In this document: in pieces, positions 52,532 to 60,909 of the stretch
Layout: the number at the start of each line of letters is the position of its first letter
How positions within the stretch are numbered: the first letter of the stretch is position 1
Source of the DNA: Paenibacillus aestuarii
GTDB lineage: Bacteria > Bacillota > Bacilli > Paenibacillales > NBRC-103111
NCBI RefSeq assembly: GCF_027789125.1
Contig: NZ_JAQFVF010000088.1
Span: 1-64,000, forward strand
Direction of reading: 5' to 3'
DNA: 64,000 nucleotides
The notes under the pieces: generated by a model
Told to the model about the DNA's origin: nothing
What the model saw: the letters and a program-made list of their open reading frames with translations, nothing else
The model's database searches: none
Program-made: the position numbers and the translations under genes

Positions 52532-53120
52532 ATGAATCATCCCTTTGTAATTTTGACTGAAGAACAAGCACCGGAGGGTGTAGAGCATTGTGAGCTTTGC
52601 GAACTTTCCAAGCAGCGGACTCGTGTCATCTGGGGTGAAGGAAATCAGAGTGCGTCAACTTGTGATGATCCTGGATAACCCAGGAGCGCGGGATGATCAA
52701 CAAGGCAACTCATTTTTGTGCGGTACCCGAGAAACGCTTCAACTTGGCATGAGAGAGGCGGGAATAGATACAAACGGCGTCTATGTCACTTACTTGCTTA
52801 AATGCCGACCCAGACGTGCTTACAATAAGCCTGAGGCTAGAGCAGCATGTCTTTCTCATCTGCAGATGCAGCTCTTGCAGAAACAACCGCTTATATTATT
52901 TGGATTTGGTAACGTTGTAGCGGAGGCCTTATTCCCTGATATGGAGAATGTTAGTGTCAAGGAATTACGAGGCAGTTGGCACGAGTTTCAAAGTACACCC
53001 ATTAGTTTCTCCTATCACCCACTTGCAGTACGAAGGAGACCTAATTTACTAAGGTTCTTCATTGAGGATTTGAAGTCTTTAAAGGAAAAGTGGATGGAGC
53101 TTCAACACGTTAGGCATTAG
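52532..53120 (+). pseudogene. Uracil-DNA glycosylase (Fe-S type), frameshifted
   Basis: The N-terminal part (EHCELCELSKQRTRVIWGEG) is in one frame and the rest (VMILDNPGARDDQQGNSF, then KCRPRRAYNKP and YHPLAVRRRPNL) is in the +1 frame. The break is near 52658-52662, where TCAACTT contains one base more than needed to continue GNQSAS into LVMILDNPG. The downstream frame is intact to 53120. The four cysteines expected for the Fe-S cluster (CELC, FLCG, KCRP) are present but split. A sequencing error or a programmed slip cannot be excluded. A start further upstream (TTG 52475) is possible. Confidence 0.75.
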
Positions 53121-53132
53121 ATCATACAGTCA

Positions 53133-53159
53133 GGCCATCCCCCAGGATGGCCTTTTTTT
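53133..53159 (+). terminator. Terminator after the glycosylase gene
   Basis: An 8-bp stem GGCCATCC/GGATGGCC with a 4-nt loop and seven T residues. Confidence 0.9.
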
Positions 53160-53314
53160 CGCCTATAAAGGGATATGAGCACATAGTGTTAGCAGTCATT
53201 TTTTTCTCGCCGCTTTTTTCCGCTGCTACTGATGCGCTCCACGACACTCTCGTCGTTTTTTTCAAAAGCAGGGCAGCGACGACCATCGTCATAACTGGAG
53301 TGAATGTATATAGA

Positions 53315-53623
53315 ATGCCTCACCCGCCGATGTGGGATGCTGAAGCCGAACGTTTGCTGCGTGAAAAAACTAAGCGGGTGTATGGCGGCCAGCAACTGGA
53401 CTTTATACAAGGCTTGCCGCGGTACGCGAGCTTGATCCAGCCAAGTGTAACTGGGACGGACATGGCTATGAAAGAGGCGGTGAAACGGAAGGATAGCGTG
53501 TCTAGCGGCCCGCATATTGGAGTGCCGGTCAAAGCGATTATTAGAGGAGGTAAGCAAAGGAAGCGAATCAAATCGGGTATAGAACTCAAACGACGTTCTA
53601 GCCCTTTTTTGCGTTTCACTTAA
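53315..53623 (+). CDS. Hypothetical protein
   Basis: A frame open from 53147 to 53623. The likely coding part begins MPHPPMWDAEAERLLREKTK at ATG 53315 (about 102 residues), basic at the C-terminus. The first part of the frame overlaps the preceding terminator and looks non-coding. GGAG at about 53297 is rather far. No family recognised. An overlapping antisense frame (53189-53659) is considered less likely. This gene is the only content seen in the gap to katG apart from the katG control region. Confidence 0.4.
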   Translation: MPHPPMWDAEAERLLREKTKRVYGGQQLDFIQGLPRYASLIQPSVTGTDMAMKEAVKRKDSVSSGPHIGVPVKAIIRGGKQRKRIKSGIELKRRSSPFLRFT

Positions 53624-53719
53624 GCCGCTCATAGCGCTCACATCACTTTTTGTGGACATATTTGGCAGGAGTGGACATATATTAGCTTGAACATGTTTAT
53701 TGTGAACTTTAAAAAAAAG

Positions 53720-53768
53720 TTGCTTTTTGCTATAAATAGTCTTATAAATATAATTAGAATAATTATTA
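53720..53768 (+). promoter_or_regulatory. katG promoter with Per box
   Basis: -35 TTGCTT (53720-53725), a 17-bp spacer and -10 TATAAA (53743-53748). Directly downstream TTAGAATAATTATTA (53754-53768) matches the PerR consensus TTATAATNATTATAA at 13 of 15 positions. Repression by PerR and induction by peroxide is inferred. Confidence 0.75.
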
Positions 53769-53802
53769 TTTAATATTAATTATAAATTTTGGAGGGATCG
53801 AC

Positions 53803-55983
53803 ATGGATCATACAAATGCTAACGCAGGCAAATGCCCATTCCACCACGGCAGCGCAACTAGTCACACAACTAGCGGTACGACAAATAGAAACTGGTGGCC
53901 AAACCAGTTGAACTTAAACATTCTTCATCAGCATGACCGAAAAACGAACCCGATGGGCGAAGCGTTTAATTATGCAGAGGAATTTGCCAAGTTAGACTAT
54001 CAGGCCCTGAAGCAGGACCTTCGTGATCTAATGACCAGCAGTCAAGATTGGTGGCCGGCTGACTACGGTCATTATGGTCCATTCTTTATCCGTATGGCTT
54101 GGCACTCTGCTGGTACATATCGTATCGGAGACGGCCGCGGTGGAGCAGGTACAGGCACACAGCGCTTTGCACCGCTGAATAGCTGGCCTGACAACGGCAA
54201 CCTCGACAAGGCTCGTCGATTGCTTTGGCCGATTAAGCAGAAGTACGGTAACAAGCTTTCCTGGGCTGACTTATTCGTGCTTACAGGTAATGTCGCTATT
54301 GAATCCATGGGCGGCAAGACATTTGGATTTGGCGGCGGACGTGAGGATGTTTGGCATCCAGAAGAAGACATCTACTGGGGTGTTGAAACGGAATGGCTAG
54401 GCGATAAGCGTTATACAGGCGATCGTGAGCTGGAGAACCCGCTTGCGAATGTTCAAATGGGTCTTATCTATGTGAATCCGGAAGGTCCGAATGGCAAACC
54501 AGATCCGCTTGCCAGTGCGCGTGACATCCGCGAAACGTTCAAACGGATGGGAATGAACGATGAAGAGACCGTCGCGCTTGTGGCCGGCGGACATACGTTT
54601 GGTAAGGCGCATGGAGCGGGAGATGCAGCACATGTTGGTGCAGAGCCGGAGGGCGCTTCTATTGAAGCTCAAGGTCTAGGCTGGCTTAGCACGCACGGAT
54701 CCGGCAAAGGCCGCGATACCATCACCAGCGGTATCGAAGGGGCTTGGACAGCCAATCCGACGCAGTGGGATAATGGCTTCTTCGAAATGCTTTTTGGATA
54801 CGAATGGGAGCTTACGAAGAGCCCGGCAGGCGCACATCAATGGGCACCTATTAATCCAGTCGCAGAACATCTCGCCCCAGACGCAGAAGATGCTTCCATT
54901 CGGGTGAAGACGATCATGACTACAGCGGATATGGCGCTGCGCGTGGATCCGGCGTACGAAAAGATTTCCCGCCGTTTCTATGAGAATCCGGAAGAGTTTG
55001 CGGATACATTCGCACGGGCATGGTTCAAACTTACACACCGTGATATGGGTCCTCGTGCAAGATACTTAGGTCCGGAAGTTCCTGAAGAAGTTCTGATCTG
55101 GCAAGATCCTGTACCGGCTGTCGATTATGAATTAACAAATCAAGAAGTTGAAGAGCTTAAAACTAGAGTTTTGGCCTCCGGACTTACAGTCAGTGAGCTG
55201 GTAACAACGGCTTGGGCTTCGGCCAGCACTTTCCGTGGCTCCGACATGCGTGGCGGCGCTAACGGTTCCCGCATCCGTCTCGCTCCACAGAAGGATTGGG
55301 AAGTGAACCAGCCGCAACAACTTGCGAAAGTCATTGCGATTTTGGAAACCATCCAAAAAGAACTCGATAAGCCAGTTAGCTTGGCGGACTTGATTGTACT
55401 AGGCGGCAGCGCTGCTGTAGAAAAAGCTGCAAAGGATGCAGGCTTTGAGGTTACTGTTCCGTTTGCTGCCGGTCGCGGTGATGCAACGCAGGAGCAAACC
55501 GATGTAGAAAGCTTTGCAGTGCTTGAGCCAGTCGCTGACGGTTTCCGCAACTATCAGAAGAAGCAGTATAGCGTAAGTCCAGCAGAGCTTCTCGTCGACA
55601 AGGCGCAGCTCATGAAGCTTACTGCACCGGAAATGACCGTGCTCGTTGGCGGCCTGCGTGTACTAGGCGCAAACTACAACAACACGAAACACGGCGTATT
55701 CACCGATCGTGTAGGCACGCTTACGAACGATTTCTTTGTTAACCTGTTGGATATGGGCGTTCAATGGAAGCCTGTAGACGGCGGTGTATACGAAGGACGT
55801 GACCGTAAAACAGGTGAAATCGTACGTACAGCGACGATTGTTGATCTTGTGTTCGGTTCAAACTCTGTCCTTCGTGCTGCAGCAGAGGTTTATGCGCAAG
55901 ACGATAACAAAGAAAAATTCGTGCGTGATTTCATCGCGGCTTGGGTGAAAGTTATGAACGCAGACCGTTATGATTTGAAATAA
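53803..55983 (+). CDS. katG: Catalase-peroxidase KatG
   Basis: A 726-residue bifunctional haem enzyme. Active-site residues are R97, W100 and H101 (RMAWHSAG). The Trp-Tyr-Met adduct is W100-Y223-M249, with the spacing seen in M. tuberculosis (W107-Y229-M255). The proximal haem ligand is H264 (GGHTFGKAHG). The C-terminal duplicated domain is complete. GGAGGG precedes the ATG; a Per box lies at the promoter. All catalytic residues are intact. Confidence 0.98.
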   Translation: MDHTNANAGKCPFHHGSATSHTTSGTTNRNWWPNQLNLNILHQHDRKTNPMGEAFNYAEEFAKLDYQALKQDLRDLMTSSQDWWPADYGHYGPFFIRMAWHSAGTYRIGDGRGGAGTGTQRFAPLNSWPDNGNLDKARRLLWPIKQKYGNKLSWADLFVLTGNVAIESMGGKTFGFGGGREDVWHPEEDIYWGVETEWLGDKRYTGDRELENPLANVQMGLIYVNPEGPNGKPDPLASARDIRETFKRMGMNDEETVALVAGGHTFGKAHGAGDAAHVGAEPEGASIEAQGLGWLSTHGSGKGRDTITSGIEGAWTANPTQWDNGFFEMLFGYEWELTKSPAGAHQWAPINPVAEHLAPDAEDASIRVKTIMTTADMALRVDPAYEKISRRFYENPEEFADTFARAWFKLTHRDMGPRARYLGPEVPEEVLIWQDPVPAVDYELTNQEVEELKTRVLASGLTVSELVTTAWASASTFRGSDMRGGANGSRIRLAPQKDWEVNQPQQLAKVIAILETIQKELDKPVSLADLIVLGGSAAVEKAAKDAGFEVTVPFAAGRGDATQEQTDVESFAVLEPVADGFRNYQKKQYSVSPAELLVDKAQLMKLTAPEMTVLVGGLRVLGANYNNTKHGVFTDRVGTLTNDFFVNLLDMGVQWKPVDGGVYEGRDRKTGEIVRTATIVDLVFGSNSVLRAAAEVYAQDDNKEKFVRDFIAAWVKVMNADRYDLK

Positions 55984-56018
55984 ACATGGCGAGGCAAGCA
56001 TACGCTTGATCCCCCAAT

Positions 56019-56050
56019 AAGAAGGCCATCCCTTAGGGATGACCTTCTTT
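56019..56050 (+). terminator. Terminator after katG
   Basis: A 14-nt inverted repeat with one mismatch (56019-56032 with 56036-56049) and a short T tail. It may work in both directions. Confidence 0.75.
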
Positions 56051-56081
56051 GCATTGTTCCACGTGGAAACATCCATCAAGT

Positions 56082-56165
56082 TTAAACCTCAAACGTTAAC
56101 CTTTAAACTTTAACTTTTAAACTTTAAACTTCAAACGTTAAACCTCAAATCTTAAACGTTAAACT
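56082..56165. repeat. Array of twelve phased heptamers (consensus TTAAACT)
   Basis: From 56082 the sequence divides without gaps into twelve 7-bp units: TTAAACC, TCAAACG, TTAACCT, TTAAACT, TTAACTT, TTAAACT, TTAAACT, TCAAACG, TTAAACC, TCAAATC, TTAAACG, TTAAACT. A degraded thirteenth follows. The array is 110 bp upstream of a ParM-like gene. In type II partition loci, iterons in this position are the centromere bound by ParR. Heptad arrays are also bound by ribbon-helix-helix Omega proteins. A centromere/operator role is inferred. The space 56166-56274 shows no strong promoter. Confidence 0.8.
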
Positions 56166-56274
56166 TCATTCCATAGCCAAATCAAAACTGTTAAAAATTC
56201 CTAATAACCCACTAAAACGCTGTCCCTACTTCGAACCTATTTACTATCAAATGAGGTTGGGAGAGGAAATAGAC

Positions 56275-57468
56275 ATGGCTAGACCCGATATTCTTACCAC
56301 AACCATTGATTTATCCATTGATAATGGCAGCAGTCACATTAAAGGCATATATGACAATTTGAATAACACGTTTATTTTTCCGAATGTGGTGGCTCAGCCT
56401 TTTGGGGAGCGTTATTTGCTGATGGAACAGGGGGATCCCTTGGACTTCCTGGACGTTCAGATCACGTCCCATGCGATTGATACGGAGCAGTACCGCCATG
56501 TGTATGTTGGCAATCTAGCGATTGGCGACGAAGGTATCGTTCATGAAATCGTTGGGGATAAAGCCGTACAAAAGAAGGCGCAAAGACCTGAAACGATGGT
56601 CACTCTCCTTACAGCGGCAGCCTACGCGATTGCTAAGAAGCACGAAGAGGCAATTAAACGCGGTAAAAATAGAATCAAAGCCGCTGTTAACCTTGGGACA
56701 GGGCTCCCGATTAGAGAAATTACGAAATTCAGAGACGAATTTGCGCAAAAGATTATTGGCGGCGTACACTCCGTGACGTTTGTGACGACACCAATTTTCA
56801 AGGGAGTCTCCATCGAGATGGAGTTTATGCTGCCGACAGATATCAGTATTGATGATGTGTCCGGTGTCTATGACATGGAGGCAACGTCTAAGACGCAATT
56901 GTCCCATAAGGGCTTCGGCATCGCGGACGTAGGCGGCGTCGATATGGACATCGCGTTTTTCAGACCAGGGCTTGATTTGGACCAGCGGTATTCCACCGGC
57001 GCCAAAATTTATTTGAACGACGCCTTGGAAAGCATTCGCAATGAGATCAACGCGCAAGGCGAGGAGTTAATTTCAAGTACGGCGGAATTAACGCTGATGC
57101 TGGTGAACAAGGAGTATGAAATCTACGCAGAGGGTAAAGTTGCTTTTGACATGACCCATCTGGTCAATCGCCACATGCGAATATTGGCGGAAAAAGTGCT
57201 GAAATACGCTCGCAATTCTTGGAAGCATGTACGTTATGCCAATGAATTTTGGTTTATTGGCGGCGGAGCTGTCGTCCTCCAGCCTTGGATTGAGAAGCTC
57301 AACGCGGAGCTCGGTCTGCCGATTCGCTTCGACCATTCGGATTTCAGCCAATTCCGCAACGCTCGTGGTACGTTCTTTTTATTGGAGCATGCCTTGAAAC
57401 GAACTGTTGAAGTGGCGGCAAGCATCGAATCTGAGAGAGGAACTGAGAGCGGGAGCGGTTCGGATTGA
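56275..57468 (+). CDS. ParM/StbA-family actin-like ATPase
   Basis: A 397-residue actin-fold protein. Phosphate 1 motif DNGSSHIKG (D16, G18, S19, K23), phosphate 2 motif DVGGVDMD (D218-D223), adenosine motif FIGGGA (327-332) and a ParM-typical NLGTGLPI loop (139-146) are all present. ParM homologues polymerise with ATP and push plasmid copies apart. ATG 56275 has GGGAGAGGA; an ATG eight codons earlier does not. The next gene is coupled by a TTGA overlap, and a heptamer array lies upstream. No plasmid replication genes are near, so the locus seems chromosomal. The Ser/Gly/Glu-rich tail (385-397) is probably disordered. Confidence 0.88.
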   Translation: MARPDILTTTIDLSIDNGSSHIKGIYDNLNNTFIFPNVVAQPFGERYLLMEQGDPLDFLDVQITSHAIDTEQYRHVYVGNLAIGDEGIVHEIVGDKAVQKKAQRPETMVTLLTAAAYAIAKKHEEAIKRGKNRIKAAVNLGTGLPIREITKFRDEFAQKIIGGVHSVTFVTTPIFKGVSIEMEFMLPTDISIDDVSGVYDMEATSKTQLSHKGFGIADVGGVDMDIAFFRPGLDLDQRYSTGAKIYLNDALESIRNEINAQGEELISSTAELTLMLVNKEYEIYAEGKVAFDMTHLVNRHMRILAEKVLKYARNSWKHVRYANEFWFIGGGAVVLQPWIEKLNAELGLPIRFDHSDFSQFRNARGTFFLLEHALKRTVEVAASIESERGTESGSGSD

Positions 57469-57848
57469 AGAAACGGAGATCAACGGTTCTGGTTACGCCA
57501 GGTAAGGATGTGACGCTCTATATTCCGTCAGACACGCCACCTCAGGTCATCCACTATATGAATCAGTTGAAAACAGAAGGGACGTTCAGCCAGGGAATCA
57601 TGGAAATCCTCATCAAACATATTCTCGCAGAGCCCTCGTTGACGATACCATCTAGCGAGAAAAACTTATCTAGCGTCTATGAGCCCTTCTCAGATGATGC
57701 TGATTTCATAGAAGAACCCGTTGGGGACGAGGATCAAATGGGACCCACGGACGAACCGGTTGCCAGCAGCCAGATAAGCTACAGTCTGGAAGACATTTTT
57801 CGTCAAGCCAGCCGGAATGCCGGCAAACTGTTTGACCAACGTAATTGA
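57465..57848 (+). CDS. Putative ParR-like ribbon-helix-helix adaptor
   Basis: A 127-residue protein with a basic start (MKKRRSTVLVTPGKD), a beta strand (DVTLYI, 15-20), helix (PPQVIHYMNQLK) and helix (FSQGIMEILIKHIL). This is the ribbon-helix-helix layout of ParR/AlfB-type centromere-binding proteins. The C-terminal half is acidic (about 65-100) and ends in a helix (SLEDIFRQASRNAGKLF), which could be the filament-binding tail. TTG start overlaps the parM-like stop. Assignment rests on layout and context, not on recognised sequence identity. Confidence 0.65.
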   Translation: MKKRRSTVLVTPGKDVTLYIPSDTPPQVIHYMNQLKTEGTFSQGIMEILIKHILAEPSLTIPSSEKNLSSVYEPFSDDADFIEEPVGDEDQMGPTDEPVASSQISYSLEDIFRQASRNAGKLFDQRN

Positions 57849-57905
57849 GGGGTAGAGCAATAAGCAGGCGGGTGAACTCCGATTATAGGCAAAGGGGGAC
57901 ATCGA

Positions 57906-58364
57906 ATGTCATCTGAACAGGTAAACGAAAGTACACGCGGTTATACGCATTATGAGGAAATTTTTCGCCAGCCCGATCTGGATATTTATACGCAAATGGC
58001 TTATATCGTACTCAAAAGCACGACTTCAGAAACGCATATTCCTGAGTTAAAGAACATCTCCAAGCTTGGCCGAATGAGTGACAAACAGATGATAAAGGCG
58101 TTGCAAAACCTTGTGGAGCTCAAGATTTTGTCCAATAAATTTTATCGGCGCATGGTTGGCGATTTCATGGATGACCGCCTCTCATGGGCGGCCAAGGGCT
58201 TATTCTTGTTCTGCAAGGACAATCCAAATATTGATTTGGAAGAGCTGCTGGAAATGGCCTGTGAATCCGGTGAGGATCATCAAAGTATACGGAAATCTTT
58301 AAAAGAGCTAAGCGATTGCGGTTATTTGGAGGAATATCCAGCTTGGAAACGGCTGGCCATATAA
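57906..58364 (+). CDS. Winged-helix domain protein, third gene of the actin-like locus
   Basis: A 152-residue helical protein. It contains an N-terminal winged-helix-like segment (EEIFRQPDLDIYTQMAYIVL, then LGRMSDKQMIKALQNLVELKIL) and a second similar segment (DHQSIRKSLKELSDCGYLEEY). It resembles the replisome-organiser/DnaD-type wHTH proteins of phages and plasmids. AAAGGGGG precedes the ATG, 57 bp after the ParR-like gene. It may bind DNA or regulate the locus. Confidence 0.6.
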   Translation: MSSEQVNESTRGYTHYEEIFRQPDLDIYTQMAYIVLKSTTSETHIPELKNISKLGRMSDKQMIKALQNLVELKILSNKFYRRMVGDFMDDRLSWAAKGLFLFCKDNPNIDLEELLEMACESGEDHQSIRKSLKELSDCGYLEEYPAWKRLAI

Positions 58365-58379
58365 AATGTATAAGCAATG

Positions 58380-58407
58380 AAGCATCCGCCATAAACGGAT
58401 GCTTTTT
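58380..58407 (+). terminator. Terminator of the actin-like operon
   Basis: A perfect 9-bp stem AAGCATCCG/CGGATGCTT with a 7-nt loop and five T residues. Confidence 0.9.
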
Positions 58408-58453
58408 ACTTGCCAAATTCAGGGGTATACTAGCTATAAAAGGAGAGATGGCT

Positions 58454-58846
58454 ATGGATATTTCGGAAGTAAAGCGAATTATTGAGGTTTCTAAACAGGA
58501 GAAGTGGCCTTATCCCCAAACTTTCCAAGCATTAGCCGCAGCAGGGGTAACTTCTTACCGGACGGATCTGACGGATAATGTCACTATTTATGATGGAGAT
58601 GCTGACAGCTATGAGGACCGGCACTCCACTATGGCGGAGAGGCTGGAGATTGCGGACAGATTTCAAGCCGATGAGGTGCAAAAAGGGCTGAGGCATCACC
58701 AGGAGCATCGTACAACCTACACGGACTTTTTGAAAACGATGGCGGAAGCGGGAGTACAATATTACTTGGTCGATATGGCGAGCCGCAACATTACGTATAC
58801 GAGTGGCAGACCCGATGAGGCCTATGTGGAGCGTGTGCCGGAGTGA
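58454..58846 (+). CDS. DUF1398 family protein
   Basis: A 130-residue protein (MDISEVKRIIEVSKQEKWPY..., VTSYRTDLTDNVTIYDGD) typical of the DUF1398 family, whose function is unknown. ATG 58454 has the best distance from AAAGGAGAG; the ATG two codons upstream is too close. It overlaps rpiA by four bases (GTGA). Confidence 0.8.
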   Translation: MDISEVKRIIEVSKQEKWPYPQTFQALAAAGVTSYRTDLTDNVTIYDGDADSYEDRHSTMAERLEIADRFQADEVQKGLRHHQEHRTTYTDFLKTMAEAGVQYYLVDMASRNITYTSGRPDEAYVERVPE

Positions 58847-59508
58847 ATGAGAAGCAGCTGGCCGGCGAGAAGGCCGTGGAGTTCGTAAAGAGCGGAATGA
58901 TCCTTGGTCTAGGAACAGGGTCAACGGTGTATTTTACCATTGTAAAAATAGGAGAGTTGGTTAAGAACGGCCTGCAAATAAAGGCAGTTTCGACTTCCGC
59001 GGCTACGACGCATTTGGCGGAGTCGTTGGGGATCCCGCTTGTTTCCATTAATGAGGTGGAAAGCATTGATCTCACCATTGACGGCGCCGATGAAGTCGAT
59101 AAGCAGTTTAACGCGATTAAGGGCGGCGGCGGGGCATTATTTTTTGAAAAGGTTGTGGCGCTAGCATCCAAGCAGGTGATCTGGGTCGTCGACTCGCGGA
59201 AGAGAGTTGAGCAGTTGGGTCAATTTCCTTTGCCAGTTGAAGTTACGAAATTTGGGCATACGCATGTCCTGTCGCGATTGGCGGCACTAGGGCTCAATCC
59301 GGCAGTAAGGAAGGTGGATGGACAACCCTATCTGACAGACAGCGGCAATTATATCATCGACTTGCATATAGGTAAGATTGAACGCCCCTCTGAGCTCAAT
59401 GATACATTGAATGCCATGACAGGCGTGGTTGAACATGGCTTATTTTTGAAGGTCGCACAAACCGTCATTGTTGGAAGCAATGGCGCCGCGGATGTGCTGA
59501 GTTGCTGA
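58843..59508 (+). CDS. rpiA: Ribose-5-phosphate isomerase A
   Basis: The 221-residue enzyme interconverts ribose 5-phosphate and ribulose 5-phosphate. Motifs: GLGTGSTVYF, the catalytic-site DGADEVD, and KGGGGAL. The GTG start overlaps the stop of the DUF1398 gene and has no clear ribosome-binding site, so translation is probably coupled. Length is normal. Confidence 0.93.
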   Translation: MNEKQLAGEKAVEFVKSGMILGLGTGSTVYFTIVKIGELVKNGLQIKAVSTSAATTHLAESLGIPLVSINEVESIDLTIDGADEVDKQFNAIKGGGGALFFEKVVALASKQVIWVVDSRKRVEQLGQFPLPVEVTKFGHTHVLSRLAALGLNPAVRKVDGQPYLTDSGNYIIDLHIGKIERPSELNDTLNAMTGVVEHGLFLKVAQTVIVGSNGAADVLSC

Positions 59509-59518
59509 GATTGACGGC

Positions 59519-60556
59519 TTAGACGAACAAAAGGATAGTTGGACTGCATAACTTCAGCAGTCCAACTATCCTTTTATTTATTATTAGCCCTTTGAGTTTC
59601 AATTTTTGCAGAAGGCTCATAACCGCTTTGTCTTCCTGTTTCAGTGCGTCCATTGCAGTGATAATCATTGTCTCCGCTTGGCTGAAGAGCTGGCGAATCA
59701 CGGCGATATTCGCAGCTGTCAAGGCTGGGTCTTGGTTAGCGTCAACCAAGCCCTCTTGGCTTTGCCTAAGTGAGTCGAGAAGATTTTTGACTTTGCTTTC
59801 TTGAATGACCGTAGATCCAACTCCGCCCATAAGGAGATCGTTAGTGACACGGTCGCTGAGCCGGAATGAGCCCAGTTGAAATTGGATTTCACCCGTCATG
59901 TTGGCTGCTGCCAGCTGTTCCAAGGGCTCCTTTTCAAATGCAGTTGCATCTCCATCAATGTAATCCAAGACCTTCGGCTGTAAAACAAAAAAACCTCCAT
60001 TGACCCATCCACCGTCACCCATCGGCTTTTCATTAAATCTGGAAACTTGATTATCTTCGCCGATAGTGAGAGAGCCAAATCTGCCAAAAGGCTGGATTGC
60101 CGTTACAGTAGCCAGTTTGCCATGCGACTGATGATAGCTAACGATATCAAGAATGTTGGCGTTGATAACTCCGTCTCCATATGTTAGAAGGAACGGTTCG
60201 TCGCCAATGTATTTGCGGATGTGCTTCACTCGCCCTCCTGTCATGGTGTCACTGCCTGTGTCAGCCAGTGTGACAGACCATTGGTCTACTTGCGGTGACA
60301 GGTATTGTCTGCTTGGTTTGCGAAAGTCAAAGGTGACATCAGAAGCGTGCAGTTCGTAATTGGCGAAGTACTCCTTAATGACGTGACCTTTATAACCCAG
60401 GCAAACTATAAACTCATTGAACCCATAATAGGAATATATTTTCATAATATGCCAGAGAATGGGTCGCCCGCCGATTTCAATCATTGGTTTAGGTACTATG
60501 CGCGTTTCTTCACTGATTCACGTGCCCATCCCCCCGGCCAAAATAACAACTTTCAT
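59519..60556 (-). pseudogene. rfbF: Glucose-1-phosphate cytidylyltransferase remnant (nonsense codon, foreign 3' end)
   Basis: The minus strand starts MKVVILAGGMGT at ATG 60556, then meets an in-frame TGA at 60520-60518, followed directly by ISEETRIVPKPMIEIGGRP in the same frame. One base change (CGA to TGA) explains this. The RfbF body continues (ILWHIMKIYSYYGFNEFIV, LTYGDGV, GGFFVLQPKVLDYID, EKEPLEQLA). After about codon 222 the RfbF tail is replaced by an unrelated helical sequence (FRLSDRVTNDLLMGG, IRQLFSQAETMIITAM). It ends within the terminator hairpin. The enzyme makes CDP-glucose for dideoxysugars; this copy is probably dead, and no other rfb genes are adjacent. Confidence 0.85.
59529..59575. 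terminator. Long perfect terminator hairpin
   Basis: A 19-bp perfect stem (59529-59547 with 59557-59575) with a 9-nt loop, ending in TTTT on either strand. It can stop rpiA from the left and the broken cytidylyltransferase from the right. The last codons of the broken minus-strand gene run through it. Confidence 0.9.
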
Positions 60557-60909
60557 GCAATTCCCCTCTCTCTATGAATAGTGGATTACTATAAGATATG
60601 CGAGAATTGCTGCTTAAAGGTACAACAATAAATAGTCAAATAGATAACGTTTCAGTAAAACCCCCAAGAAGCGAGTTTGATGTCATATTTAATCTGCACT
60701 TGTAAAAGATTGTCGTTGATTTAAAAGGAGGAACGTGGAATAATAAACAAATATAGTTCTAAGTACCCAGTAGTAGGTTGTTAGTCTTTATTATATTTAG
60801 GATAAAAGTAATGATTTGGATCAGAATAGGGGGCGTAATTCAACAATAAACTACATAAATTTACATTAATTGTTTGATTCTACGATGAGAGAGGAAAGGA
60901 TTGAGATTT
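60557..60909. other. Intergenic region between rfbF remnant and surface-protein gene
   Basis: AT-rich DNA with no convincing gene. A GAAAGGA site at its right edge serves the surface-protein start. Weak SigA-like elements exist, but none is strong enough to call. Confidence 0.5.

Noticed and set aside
52475..53120. Programmed ribosomal frameshift in the glycosylase gene
   Set aside because: No slippery heptamer or typical stimulatory site is seen at the junction; a one-base indel is the simpler explanation.
53189..53659. Minus-strand open frame opposite the hypothetical gene before katG
   Set aside because: Its product looks like translated antisense (many His, Arg, Ser) and lacks a ribosome-binding site; the plus frame looks more coding.
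56082..56165. CRISPR-like or simple microsatellite reading of the heptamer array
   Set aside because: There are no spacers and units are only 7 bp, so it is not CRISPR. Phase is kept although units differ in sequence, which is unlike a recent slippage repeat.
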